Shown one piece after another: positions 17,758-25,785 of a stretch of DNA of 64,000 nucleotides. The position numbers were made by a program, and so were the translations under genes. Each line of letters opens with the position of its first letter. Within the stretch, counting starts at the first letter, position 1. The notes under the pieces were generated by a model, which was not told the DNA's origin, searched no databases, and saw only the letters and a list, made by a program, of their open reading frames with translations. The DNA comes from Neobacillus cucumis (GTDB taxonomy: Bacteria > Bacillota > Bacilli > Bacillales > Cytobacillaceae), in assembly GCF_016908975.1 (NCBI RefSeq), contig NZ_JAFBEX010000017.1, positions 56,446-120,445 on the forward strand, written 5' to 3'.

Positions 17758-18770
17758 TAGTAAGTTAAATGCTCCTTATCTGTGACTCGTTTTCGGAAAA
17801 TATAGTAACTCCAAATCGTATATCCTAAAACAAAAGGTAATATGGAACAAGCCACTATGGTCATAATTTTCAATGAATATGCTCCACTAGAAGCATTATA
17901 GACAGTTAAATCAAAGGCCTTATTTATCGAACTGATCATAACTCTAGGGAATAATCCAACAAAAATGGCAGAAATGGTTGCGGCCAAGCCTACTCCGGAC
18001 ATAGTAAAAGCTAGACCTTCTCTTTTTTTACTAATAAAAATCCAAGATAATCCATAGGCAAGAACAATTGCACCTACGAGACAAACTTCTGGTATTAAAC
18101 GGACTTTAAAAATATCTGTCATACTAGAAGACAATACAACAAAGATTAACAATGACCCTAATACTGCTGCGGCTACTTTTCTAGCAAGGAAGGCCGCCCG
18201 TTCTCGGATTGTACCTTCTGTTTTCAGTGTTAGGAAGTACAGCCCATGTAATAAACAAAGCAATGTAACCGTTAGACCGCCCCAAAGGGAATAAACATTT
18301 ATATAGTCGGTAAAACCTGCTGTCATATTCATATCACTTTGGATTGGCATTCCTTTTAACATACTGGTAAAAAGAACACCTAGCAAAAATGGCGGGAGGA
18401 TACTGCCAAAGAAAATAACCCAATCCCATACATTGGTCCATTTTTGATTATCGACCTTGCGACGAAATTCAAAAGATACTCCTCGACCAATTAAACAAAT
18501 AAGTACTGCCAATAAAGGTAGGTAATAGCCGCTGAACATTGTTGCATACCAGTTTGGAAATGCTGCAAATATCGCACCTCCACCGGTAAGCAGCCATACT
18601 TCGTTGGCATCCCAAAATGGTCCTATGGTATTAACCATTATTGTCCTATCCGATTGCCCTTTTGCCAAAAAACGAGTTGCCATTCCAACACCAAAATCAA
18701 AACCCTCTAAAAAGAAGAATCCAATAAACACTACGGCGATTAAGACAAACCATAGTTCACTTAATTCCAT
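17757..18770 (-). CDS. cydB: Cytochrome bd ubiquinol oxidase subunit II
   Basis: A 337-residue polytopic membrane protein. LEGFDFGVGMATRFLAKG near residues 23-40 and GPFWDANEVWLLTGGGAIFAAFP near residues 50-72 are CydB hallmarks, including the conserved W-D-x-N-E motif. It pairs with CydA to form the high-affinity quinol oxidase. Three bases separate it from cydA. Confidence 0.96.
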   Translation of the reverse strand: MELSELWFVLIAVVFIGFFFLEGFDFGVGMATRFLAKGQSDRTIMVNTIGPFWDANEVWLLTGGGAIFAAFPNWYATMFSGYYLPLLAVLICLIGRGVSFEFRRKVDNQKWTNVWDWVIFFGSILPPFLLGVLFTSMLKGMPIQSDMNMTAGFTDYINVYSLWGGLTVTLLCLLHGLYFLTLKTEGTIRERAAFLARKVAAAVLGSLLIFVVLSSSMTDIFKVRLIPEVCLVGAIVLAYGLSWIFISKKREGLAFTMSGVGLAATISAIFVGLFPRVMISSINKAFDLTVYNASSGAYSLKIMTIVACSILPFVLGYTIWSYYIFRKRVTDKEHLTY

Positions 18771-18773
18771 GCT

Positions 18774-20180
18774 TTACGCACCTACCTTATTAAATGGATC
18801 CGTTGATACCACAATATTTGCGTTATGGTCAATTTCAGGTCCTTTTTTAATTTCTCGAACAATTAAATAAACCATCACTACTGCAAGAATGGTAAAAACC
18901 AGCACATACATTATGATTGAGAAAAGTATTGTTCCTGCCTGTACATTCGGTGAAACAGCATCAGATGTAGTCATTAGTCCAAATACAGTCCAAGGCTGCC
19001 TGCCGACTTCTGTCATAACCCAGCCAAATGTATTGGCTAAAAACGGAAAGGATATAGCTGGCAACAATAATTTCAAGAAAATACGACTGTTTGATAATGC
19101 GCCTTTTTTCCATAAAAAAGCTCCAACAAGTGCAAGCAAAATCATAGCCATGCCAAATCCAATCATTAAACGAAAGCTCCAATAGGTTGTTTTAACAGGA
19201 GGAATATAGTTTGTGCCCTTACCTACAACCGAGTCATATTTTTTGGAGTATTCTTTTTGTAATGTTTCCATACCTTTTAAACTACCTTCAAATTTTGAAT
19301 ATGATAAAAAGCTCAAAGCATATGGAATATTAATCTCGAAGCTGTTCTCTTGTTTTTTTGAATTGATGATGGCAAATGCCGCCCATGGCGCTGGGTCTTG
19401 AGTATCCTTCCATATTCCTTCTGCAGCAGCCATCTTCATTGGCTGAGTTTTCACAAGGTATTGTGCTTGGGTATGACCACTAAAAGCTGTTCCAAGGGAG
19501 CCTATTAAGCCAATTACAATGGCAAGCTGTAGAGATTTTTGATAGAACTCAACATGTTTTTTCTTTAATAAACCAAAAGCACTAATTCCCGCTACAAAAA
19601 AAGCTCCTGTACATAATGCACCAGTTATAACATGCGGAAATTCAACAAATAATTGACCATTAGTAATAAGTGTAAGGAAATCATTCATTTCTGCACGACC
19701 ATTATTCATTTTGAATCCGGTTGGCACCTGCATGAAGGAGTTGGCTGACAAAATCCAGAATCCTGACAGGAACGTTCCAAGTGAAACAAGCCATATGCTG
19801 GCTAGATGTAGTTTTTTGGGTAACTTTTCCCAGCCAAATATCCAAAGCCCTATGAATGTAGACTCCATAAAAAATGCTAATAAAGCTTCAATTGCTAGCG
19901 GTGCACCAAAAACATCCCCAACAAATCTTGAATAATCAGACCAGTTCATTCCGAACTGAAACTCCTGAATGATTCCTGTTACAACCCCTACGGCAAAGTT
20001 AATGAGGAAGATATGTCCCCAAAATTTTGCCATCTTTTTGTACAATTCCTTTTTTTTCACTACATACATCGTTTCCATTAAAGCGACCATAAAAACGAGG
20101 CCAATCGAAAGTGGAACGAAGAAGAAGTGGAAAATAGTTGTCGATGCAAATTGTATCCTTGCCAACAACACTTGATCCAT
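18774..20180 (-). CDS. cydA: Cytochrome bd ubiquinol oxidase subunit I
   Basis: A 468-residue haem-bearing subunit of the bd-type quinol oxidase, which reduces oxygen to water at low oxygen tension. His in ASTTIFHFFFVPLSIG near residue 18, FVEFPHVITGA (His near 186) and TEVGRQPWTVFG are the haem and quinol-site motifs. The Q-loop is short, as in Firmicutes. GGAGG precedes ATG 20180 (MDQVLLARIQF); the in-frame start at 20195 overlaps that ribosome site. First gene of cydABDC. An inverted repeat upstream (20338-20382) may be an operator. Confidence 0.97.
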   Translation of the reverse strand: MDQVLLARIQFASTTIFHFFFVPLSIGLVFMVALMETMYVVKKKELYKKMAKFWGHIFLINFAVGVVTGIIQEFQFGMNWSDYSRFVGDVFGAPLAIEALLAFFMESTFIGLWIFGWEKLPKKLHLASIWLVSLGTFLSGFWILSANSFMQVPTGFKMNNGRAEMNDFLTLITNGQLFVEFPHVITGALCTGAFFVAGISAFGLLKKKHVEFYQKSLQLAIVIGLIGSLGTAFSGHTQAQYLVKTQPMKMAAAEGIWKDTQDPAPWAAFAIINSKKQENSFEINIPYALSFLSYSKFEGSLKGMETLQKEYSKKYDSVVGKGTNYIPPVKTTYWSFRLMIGFGMAMILLALVGAFLWKKGALSNSRIFLKLLLPAISFPFLANTFGWVMTEVGRQPWTVFGLMTTSDAVSPNVQAGTILFSIIMYVLVFTILAVVMVYLIVREIKKGPEIDHNANIVVSTDPFNKVGA

Positions 20181-20337
20181 TGTTAATTCCTCCATTCTTT
20201 TTTGTGCATTCTTTCACATACTTAAATAATTTAATACTGTTTCCCTACATCAACTATGTAAATACGTAAGGAACATTTATAATTATTATTTAATAAGAAT
20301 AGCTATTAAATATTGCTTTAATTTAATCTTATCAGAG

Positions 20338-20382
20338 TTTGTCACGAAATCTCCTTTGTTTTTCGACTAATTTGTGACAAAA
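20338..20382 (-). promoter_or_regulatory. Candidate operator: inverted TTGTGACAAA-like sites upstream of cydA
   Basis: TTTGTCACGAAA (20338-20349) and TTTGTGACAAAA (20371-20382) face each other, about 160-200 bp before cydA. Each is nearly palindromic and they are inverted copies of T(T/C)GTGACAAA. In Bacillus cyd is controlled by Rex, CcpA and ResD, but neither site matches the Rex consensus exactly. The role is inferred from position only. Confidence 0.35.
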
Positions 20383-20393
20383 GTCGGAGAAAT

Positions 20394-20534
20394 AGAAAAG
20401 CGCAAGCGCCTTGGTTAGCCCCGACTAGCATAAGACACTCCCAAAAAGAAGGCGCTTTTTGCCTTCATTTTGGGAGTGTCTTATGATCTCGAGGGGCTAG
20501 GCGCTGGAGCTAGACAATTCTCAAAGTCGAAACT
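20394..20534 (+). repeat. Intergenic foldable repeat, short form, copy 4
   Basis: AGAAAAGCGCAAGCGCCTTG opens it and GCTAGACAATTCTCAAAGTCG closes it. The inner arms are CACTCCCAAAA and TTTTGGGAGTG. It lies between the cydA upstream region and the 94-residue gene at 20595. Confidence 0.9.
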
Positions 20535-20549
20535 TTCTTTCTTATAATT

Positions 20550-20583
20550 TAAAATAACCCACCAGATCTAGGGGTGGGTTATT
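20550..20583 (-). terminator. Terminator after the 94-residue gene
   Basis: AATAACCCACC and GGTGGGTTATT pair around an 8-base loop, followed by TTAAATT on the minus strand. Confidence 0.75.
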
Positions 20584-20594
20584 AGGATTTAATA

Positions 20595-20879
20595 TCATTT
20601 GATTGGCTTTGAGAAGTTTTTTTCCTGTACATACCAATTTTCTTCAGGAATAATATTCGAAACAGTTAAAATGAAGGATGGAACACGCTCCACATCAAAA
20701 ACGATTGCTCCAATTTTATTAGCAAACATGATAAAAGCTTTTCCATGAGAAAAGTCTGCCAATTCATTTCCAATATACAGTAATGACATTAGTATTGCCT
20801 GCTTTTCTTCAGCTTCAATTATAACCTGTGGTGAGAATCTTAATATCCAATCTTCTCCTTCGATTGAAAAACGATACAT
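20595..20879 (-). CDS. Protein of unknown function, 94 residues
   Basis: Not recognised. MYRFSIEGEDWILRFSPQ at the start, a helical middle (EEKQAILMSLLYIGNEL), and a beta-like end. No membrane segment or Cys. AGGTGG lies 9 bases before ATG 20879; the frame is also open to a GTG at 20891, which falls inside that ribosome site. Monocistronic, with its own terminator, between cydA and cspD. Confidence 0.65.
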   Translation of the reverse strand: MYRFSIEGEDWILRFSPQVIIEAEEKQAILMSLLYIGNELADFSHGKAFIMFANKIGAIVFDVERVPSFILTVSNIIPEENWYVQEKNFSKPIK

Positions 20880-21022
20880 GGGCTCCTCCACCTCAAATGC
20901 AAAAGTTATTAATTAAACATATGAGGAAGAGCCTATTTTCTATTCATAAAAGAAGGATTTCCACAATTTTTTATATTTTATTCAAAAGAAGTCGTTTTTA
21001 GGAAAAAACAACCTGCCATTCC

Positions 21023-21051
21023 TTGACTGTCCATTTTCATTATTGTATATT
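21023..21051 (+). promoter_or_regulatory. Sigma-A promoter of cspD
   Basis: TTGACT (21023-21028), a 17-base spacer and TATATT (21046-21051). It gives a leader of about 90 bases, long as is usual for cold-shock mRNAs. Confidence 0.75.
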
Positions 21052-21103
21052 TAAAGCATCATGTAACCGAATAAAAATTCCTATACATGATAATATTTAA
21101 CCT

Positions 21104-21120
21104 GGTACCAAAGGGGTGCC
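21104..21120 (+). promoter_or_regulatory. Hairpin in the cspD 5' leader
   Basis: GGTACC and GGTGCC pair (one G-U) around AAAGG, ending about 13 bases before the AGGAGG ribosome site. Its place in a cold-shock leader suggests a structure that affects translation, but no family match is claimed. Confidence 0.4.
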
Positions 21121-21146
21121 ACGAAAGGCTTAGGAGGAAGAAGTAC

Positions 21147-21347
21147 ATGCAAAACGGTAAAGTAAAATGGTTTAACAACGAAAAAGGTTTTGGTTTTATC
21201 GAAGTTGAAGGCGGAGACGATGTATTCGTACATTTCAGTGCCATTCAAGGCGACGGCTTCAAATCATTAGAAGAAGGTCAAGAAGTTTCTTTCGAAATCG
21301 TTGAAGGAAACCGTGGACCACAAGCTGCTAACGTAGTGAAACTATAA
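21147..21347 (+). CDS. cspD: Cold-shock protein CspD
   Basis: A 66-residue single-domain nucleic-acid chaperone. KWFNNEKGFGFIEV is RNP1 and DDVFVHFSAI is RNP2. The N-terminus MQNGKVKWFNNEKGFG is that of CspD rather than CspB (MLEGKVKWF) or CspC. AGGAGG precedes ATG 21147; the frame open from 21087 lies in the leader. Ends with a strong terminator. Confidence 0.94.
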   Translation: MQNGKVKWFNNEKGFGFIEVEGGDDVFVHFSAIQGDGFKSLEEGQEVSFEIVEGNRGPQAANVVKL

Positions 21348-21368
21348 TCCTTCATATAATAACCATTC

Positions 21369-21399
21369 AAAGGCTGACGAAAAACGTCAGCCTTTTTAA
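21369..21399 (+). terminator. Terminator after cspD
   Basis: AAGGCTGACG and CGTCAGCCTT with loop AAAAA, followed by TTT. It also stands at the end of ypeQ on the other strand. Confidence 0.85.
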
Positions 21400-21593
21400 T
21401 GTTCCTTTTTTAATTTTTCCCCATAATTCTGTAGCTGTTCACCAACCGTACAATGGGTAATACAAAAGCGATGGGCAGCTCTCCGACCGCCAGACTTTTT
21501 TAAATGTTCATGCAAAAAGCAGCCATTACAATAGTGATTTATCAACTCTTCTACCTGACTCAATAATTCCTTTCTAACAGAAGGCTTCATCAT
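21396..21593 (-). CDS. ypeQ: Small zinc-finger protein YpeQ
   Basis: A 65-residue protein with HYCNGCFLHEHLKK and AHRFCITHCTVGEQL, that is two Cys-x2/3-Cys pairs and nearby His residues, consistent with one zinc site. This is the YpeQ family, of unknown role. ATG 21593 is about 8 bases after AGAGG; ATG 21590 is equally possible. It overlaps the ypeP transcript direction and follows it by 14 bases, so the two are probably co-transcribed. Confidence 0.8.
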   Translation of the reverse strand: MMKPSVRKELLSQVEELINHYCNGCFLHEHLKKSGGRRAAHRFCITHCTVGEQLQNYGEKLKKEH

Positions 21594-21607
21594 TCTTGGC
21601 ACCTCTT

Positions 21608-22264
21608 CTAAAGAATTAATGTTTTAGCGAATATCTCTTTACCTTGTAAGGCTTGAGTGGCCAATTTATCTGCTTCCTTATTATCTTTTCGGGGAATTAC
21701 TGAAAATTTTGGCGTCATACCTAATGTTTTTATTTTCTCTTCAATTCGATCTAGCCAGCGGTTAAGTGTTTCCTCGTAACAAGGCCATTCACCTTCAAGC
21801 TGCTTTAACACACCTTGAGAATCCCCCTTAAACTCACACGATAAATGATGTACACCTAAGTCCTCTAAAATATTCAAAGCAAAATAAAATGCTGCATATT
21901 CTGCCTCGTTATTGGATTCCATTTCGTCAAATCGTTGATTTGCACGAATTCGATATTTCTTTTTTCCTTGTTTAAAAAAAATAACTGCCCCTAAACCTGC
22001 TTGGTTATTTTCCTTCTGAAACCCGCCATCAAAGTAGACCGTAATTTCATGTGGGTCCTCCTCGATTTCCGTCAGCAGTTTTTTCATTTCCTTTAATATC
22101 CACGATGTCCCTGCTTCGTCATAAAAATATAAATCTGTAACTTTCCCAGTTCCCTCTAACTCCTCTGCAAATTGAATCGCTAATTCTCCTGACAGATAGT
22201 CTGAAAAACAGGGGATTTTTTCGTTACTTTTTACTTTATACATCCACTCAAGCTTATATTTCAT
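21608..22264 (-). CDS. ypeP: RNase H-fold protein YpeP
   Basis: A 218-residue protein. The first 70 residues are a family-specific domain. Residues about 75-210 are an RNase HI fold with acidic positions in VYFDGGFQKENN (Asp), NEAEYAAFYFAL (Glu), FKGDSQGVLKQL (Asp) and RKDNKEADKLA (Asp). All four catalytic positions appear to be kept. B. subtilis YpeP was reported not to behave as a standard RNase H, so activity is uncertain. Convergent context: ypdQ, a second RNase H-fold gene, starts 184 bases away on the other strand. Confidence 0.83.
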   Translation of the reverse strand: MKYKLEWMYKVKSNEKIPCFSDYLSGELAIQFAEELEGTGKVTDLYFYDEAGTSWILKEMKKLLTEIEEDPHEITVYFDGGFQKENNQAGLGAVIFFKQGKKKYRIRANQRFDEMESNNEAEYAAFYFALNILEDLGVHHLSCEFKGDSQGVLKQLEGEWPCYEETLNRWLDRIEEKIKTLGMTPKFSVIPRKDNKEADKLATQALQGKEIFAKTLIL

Positions 22265-22448
22265 TGTTTTCAGCCTCTCTTGATTGTTATCTTCATCTTA
22301 ACAACTAGCTTATTCATTTAAATTAAAAATATCGATGTTTTTATGTTTTCCACTTGTATTATAGAAAAAATATTTTCCTGCAGAACTATGTAAAATTATG
22401 TTAAACTTCTTTTATAATAATGTAAACCTGTATTAGGAGGATTCAGCT

Positions 22449-22847
22449 TTGATTGAAGTCTATATTGATGGAGCAAGTGCAGGTAATCCTGGACCAAGTG
22501 GAGCTGGGATTTTTATTAAAGGAAACGGTGTTGCTGAAAAATATTCTTTACCACTTGGCAATATGTCCAACCATGAAGCCGAGTTTCATGCCCTTATTGA
22601 AGCCCTTGAAATCTGCTATAAAAAAGGGTTAACCCATTCAATTATCTCTTTTCGAACAGACTCTGAATTAGTAAACATGTCAGTGGAAAGAGAATTTACG
22701 AAAAATAAAACCTATACTCCTTTGCTTGAAAGAGCATTAGAACTAGCAAAGAACTTTGATTTATTCTTCATGAAATGGATCCCCAGTGCCGAAAACAAAG
22801 TTGCTGATGAATTAGCAAGATTGGCGATTCAAAAAAACAATAGGTAG
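22449..22847 (+). CDS. ypdQ: RNase H-like protein YpdQ
   Basis: A 132-residue RNase HI-fold protein beginning with TTG (LIEVYIDGASAGNPGPSGAG) and preceded by AGGAGG. Acidic positions are Asp7, Glu in NHEAEFHALI, Asp in SFRTDSELVNM and Asp in NKVADELARL. Same length as B. subtilis YpdQ. It lacks the basic protrusion of E. coli RNase HI. Activity in B. subtilis was reported as absent or weak. It is transcribed away from ypeP. Confidence 0.87.
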   Translation: MIEVYIDGASAGNPGPSGAGIFIKGNGVAEKYSLPLGNMSNHEAEFHALIEALEICYKKGLTHSIISFRTDSELVNMSVEREFTKNKTYTPLLERALELAKNFDLFFMKWIPSAENKVADELARLAIQKNNR

Positions 22848-22869
22848 GAAAAATTGACATCAAAGTTTA

Positions 22870-22904
22870 AGGAAGCTCCCTTTTGTGAAGGGAGCCTTTT
22901 TCTT
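22870..22904 (+). terminator. Terminator after ypdQ
   Basis: GCTCCCTT and AAGGGAGC around TTGTG, followed by CTTTTTCTTTT. Confidence 0.8.
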
Positions 22905-23174
22905 TTAAATATTTAGTAATTCTTTCTCTTTCACAAATTGTAAAGCGGCTTTTCTTGAAACGATTTTATTTGCCGTTAACGTCTCGAGCAGTGCAACATA
23001 GAAACTCCCATCAAAACGTTTTTGCGCTTTTAAAGTGATCTCGATAGCTGTATTAATCATTTCATCAGTAGCGTTAGTATAGTGTTTTCCGAAGAAAATA
23101 AAGCCAATCGCATCCTCTTGAAATTGAAAACCCTTCCCCTTCAAGTAATGCAAATACTCTTCAACTGTTAACAA
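22905..23174 (-). CDS. Small conserved Bacillus protein (DUF6123-like)
   Basis: An 89-residue soluble helical protein starting TTG (LLTVEEYLHYLKGKGFQF) with ATDEMINTAIEITLKAQKRF. I believe it belongs to the short family DUF6123, but this is from memory. The TTG start has only a weak site upstream (GAGAGGG 13 bases away), so the start is uncertain. Function unknown. Confidence 0.65.
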   Translation of the reverse strand: MLTVEEYLHYLKGKGFQFQEDAIGFIFFGKHYTNATDEMINTAIEITLKAQKRFDGSFYVALLETLTANKIVSRKAALQFVKEKELLNI

Positions 23175-23209
23175 GATTCAGACCAACCCTCTCCCAAACA
23201 TATGAACAG

Positions 23210-23704
23210 TTAAAATCTTAACTTAAATTTCGACAACTTTCTATCCTTTTTTGTCATAAAATGCCCGATGATCCCCACTAACACCCCAAACAAGGCACCA
23301 CCAACTACTTCTTCCGGTTGGTGTCCTAATACTTCCTTTAGCTTTTTAGGTGCTTCTTGTTTATACTCGAGACTTTCTTCTTTGTGTATTTTTTCAATTA
23401 AATCATTCATGGAATTCACTCTAAGGGTAAGTTCCCCAGTCTGACGGCGAACCCCTTGTGCATCATACATAACGATTAAGCCGTAAACAAGGGATAGGGC
23501 AAAGTCAAAAGTTGGTAATCCTCTTTGCAGCGCTATATAAGTCGTCAAAGTGGAAACACCTGCAGAATGGGAACTGGGCATTCCACCGGTTCCAAAAAAC
23601 AATTCTGGGCGCCATTCTTTCTTTTTGAAGTAATGAATGGGAATCTTTACACCTTGGGCCAGACCAATGCTTAAAAGGGCTAAATAAACACCTTTGTTCA
23701 TCAT
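23210..23704 (-). CDS. Divergent PAP2 family membrane protein (YuiD-like)
   Basis: A 164-residue membrane protein of the DUF212/YuiD family, related to phosphatidic acid phosphatases. GGMPSSHSAGVSTL, MYDAQGVRRQTGEL and LGHQPEEVVGGALFG are the three conserved blocks and include the His/Arg residues of a phosphatase site. The substrate is unknown. Monocistronic and divergent from sspL. ATG 23704 or the next ATG, 23701, may be used. Confidence 0.9.
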   Translation of the reverse strand: MMNKGVYLALLSIGLAQGVKIPIHYFKKKEWRPELFFGTGGMPSSHSAGVSTLTTYIALQRGLPTFDFALSLVYGLIVMYDAQGVRRQTGELTLRVNSMNDLIEKIHKEESLEYKQEAPKKLKEVLGHQPEEVVGGALFGVLVGIIGHFMTKKDRKLSKFKLRF

Positions 23705-23788
23705 ATCACCTCTCTACTCATTATTGTTTTGAAAGTGTTGTTTTATTATTCCTTATGGAAATACTAAAAAAGTGGGAGGTGAAGTACT

Positions 23789-23929
23789 ATGACTAAAAAC
23801 GGTAATGCCAGTCGGGGAGTGAAAGCTCCAGGCGTTAATCCACAAGGGTATGGACAGGATGCAGAAATGGCAGAGGAACCAAAAAGTAAATTAGAAAATA
23901 GAGCGAAGAAAAGTAACACAAAAATATAA
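23789..23929 (+). CDS. sspL: Small acid-soluble spore protein L
   Basis: 46 residues, beginning MTKNGNASRGVKAPGVNPQG and ending ENRAKKSNTKI. The ERAKKSNTK-type C-terminus and the VxPQG motif are the marks of SspL, a minor forespore protein. GGGAGG precedes the ATG by 10 bases. In B. subtilis sspL is also next to ypcP. AATACTA (23760-23766) resembles a sigma-G -10 element, but no clear -35 is visible. Confidence 0.9.
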   Translation: MTKNGNASRGVKAPGVNPQGYGQDAEMAEEPKSKLENRAKKSNTKI

Positions 23930-23935
23930 GATGCC

Positions 23936-23974
23936 ACAAAAGAAGGGTGTCCCTTGATTCGGAACACCCTTTAA
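23936..23974. terminator. Bidirectional terminator between sspL and ypcP
   Basis: AGAAGGGTGT and ACACCCTTT arms close over CCCTTGATTCGGA; both genes converge on it. Confidence 0.75.
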
Positions 23975-23982
23975 ATTTAAGC

Positions 23983-24876
23983 TTATGAAATAATGGCTTC
24001 ACCAAGCGGAAGCATCCGGTGTAAACCTTTCAGTTCGATTTCCTTTAACTTATTTAACGCCTTTTCCTTTGAAATTCTTAAACCTGCTTGTTCAAGTTGG
24101 CATGTGACGGGAACATCACATTTAATTTCTGCAAGCATTCGGGATAAATGAAGCATTTCTAAATCTTGCTCTATTTTTGATTTATGTGATTTCGATAAGC
24201 GATCGAGATTCGAAATAATTCCTTCAACATGTTCAAACTCCTTTAAAAGTTTAAGGGCCGTTTTTTCGCCAATCCCCTTTACCCCAGGGTAATTATCGCT
24301 CGGATCACCCATGAGAGCCTTTAAATCAATCATTTGTTTTGGCTTTATCCCTTTTTCCTCAAAGAAAGTTTGCGGTGTATGCATATGATAGTTACCGTAT
24401 CCTTTTTTAAGCAAAATAACAGAAATATCCTCTTCTAGAAGCTGAAGAATATCCTGGTCTCCTGTTAAGATGAACACATGTGCTAAATCCTTCATTTGCT
24501 TAGCAATTGTACCGATACAATCATCAGCCTCATACCCAGACAAACCAATATTGGGTATATCAAAGGATTCAACCACTTCTTTAACCAAGTCAAATTGCGG
24601 AATGAGCTCAATTGGTGCCTCACCGCGATTTCCTTTATAATCACTAAACATCTCGCTTCGAAACGTTTTGCTTCCCATATCCCAACAAACAGCTAGGTGT
24701 GTCGGCTTAAAAGAAGAAACTGCCGTAAATAAATGTTTAATAAAACCGTGGATTCCATTTGTAGGAATACCTTTTGAATTTATCATAAATTGACCTGTCA
24801 CCGCTGTAGCATAAAAAGCACGGAATAACAGGGCCATACCATCAACGAGCATGAATGAAGGCTTTTGATTTTCCAA
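23983..24876 (-). CDS. ypcP: 5'-3' exonuclease YpcP (ExoA/FEN-like)
   Basis: A 297-residue flap endonuclease-type nuclease, homologous to the N-terminal nuclease domain of DNA polymerase I and acting in Okazaki fragment processing. Metal-site acids are in FMLVDGMALLFRAF, GYEADDCIGTIAK, ILTGDQDILQLL and LMGDPSDNYPGVKGIGEKTA, the last being the helix-hairpin-helix. Start is TTG 24876 with GAGGAGG 9 bases upstream. Confidence 0.94.
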   Translation of the reverse strand: MENQKPSFMLVDGMALLFRAFYATAVTGQFMINSKGIPTNGIHGFIKHLFTAVSSFKPTHLAVCWDMGSKTFRSEMFSDYKGNRGEAPIELIPQFDLVKEVVESFDIPNIGLSGYEADDCIGTIAKQMKDLAHVFILTGDQDILQLLEEDISVILLKKGYGNYHMHTPQTFFEEKGIKPKQMIDLKALMGDPSDNYPGVKGIGEKTALKLLKEFEHVEGIISNLDRLSKSHKSKIEQDLEMLHLSRMLAEIKCDVPVTCQLEQAGLRISKEKALNKLKEIELKGLHRMLPLGEAIIS

Positions 24877-24938
24877 TTCCTTAGTCCTCCTCTTGGTAAA
24901 CTAAAAAACAGCACATCGACCATTATACCATAAGAGGA

Positions 24939-25769
24939 CTAAATTAATGTGTTAATTTTATTTTCCTCGTAGGAAATCCAATCACTAAAACTTCCCACAT
25001 ACAGCTTTACTTTCTCAAATCCTGCTTCTTTAAGTGCCAAAAAGTTTGGGACAGCAGTTACACCAGAGCCGCAATAGACAATAATCGATTGGTTAAAATC
25101 AAGGTCGGCAAACCGCTGCAATTGTTCATGAACTGGCAAATAATGACTATTCTGCAATCCGTTCATCCATGGCTTATTAATGGCTCCTGGAATATGTCCT
25201 GCTTTTTTGTCGATTGGTTCTTCTAGACCCAGGTATCTCTTCTCCTCACGAGAATCAATCAGCACCTTGTTTTGGCTTTCAACGACATTTTTCACTTCGG
25301 CATATGTTGCCAATAATTCAGATCTTACGTTTAGTTGAAAAACAGCCTGTTTACTAGTTGGTATCTCCGTAGTTACCGGGCCGCTAGTTTCGAGCCAATT
25401 CTTAAATCCGCCATCTAACACATATACATTGTCGTGTCCAAAATATTGTAAAAGCCACCAGAAACGGGCCGCAAAGGCTCCTTCACCATGATCATAAGCA
25501 ATTATGGTGGTGTCATTACTAATACCGGCACTTTCCAGCTTATGCCGAAAATCTCCACCAGTTGGCAATGGATGGCGTCCGCCATGTTCACCGATTTTTC
25601 CGGACAAATCCTGTTCCAAATCAAAATAAATAGCACCAGGGATATGACCTTGTAAATACTCTTTTCTACCTTTTTGGGGATCAACTAAAGAAAAACGGCA
25701 GTCAACAACTCTTACATTTTTATCATGTAAATTTTCCAATAACCATTCTTTGTCTTTAACATATTTCAT
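24939..25769 (-). CDS. Thiosulfate/3-mercaptopyruvate sulfurtransferase (tandem rhodanese)
   Basis: A 276-residue protein of two rhodanese domains. The N-terminal one has VRVVDCRFSL and GHIPGAIYFDLE; the C-terminal one carries the active-site Cys in IIVYCGSGVTAVPNFLAL. The CGSGVTA loop is that of the SseA-type mercaptopyruvate/thiosulfate sulfurtransferases. It lies between dynA (16 bases upstream of it) and ypcP. Natural substrate cannot be told from sequence. Confidence 0.92.
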   Translation of the reverse strand: MKYVKDKEWLLENLHDKNVRVVDCRFSLVDPQKGRKEYLQGHIPGAIYFDLEQDLSGKIGEHGGRHPLPTGGDFRHKLESAGISNDTTIIAYDHGEGAFAARFWWLLQYFGHDNVYVLDGGFKNWLETSGPVTTEIPTSKQAVFQLNVRSELLATYAEVKNVVESQNKVLIDSREEKRYLGLEEPIDKKAGHIPGAINKPWMNGLQNSHYLPVHEQLQRFADLDFNQSIIVYCGSGVTAVPNFLALKEAGFEKVKLYVGSFSDWISYEENKINTLI

Positions 25770-25785
25770 ACGTGTTTCCCCTCTT

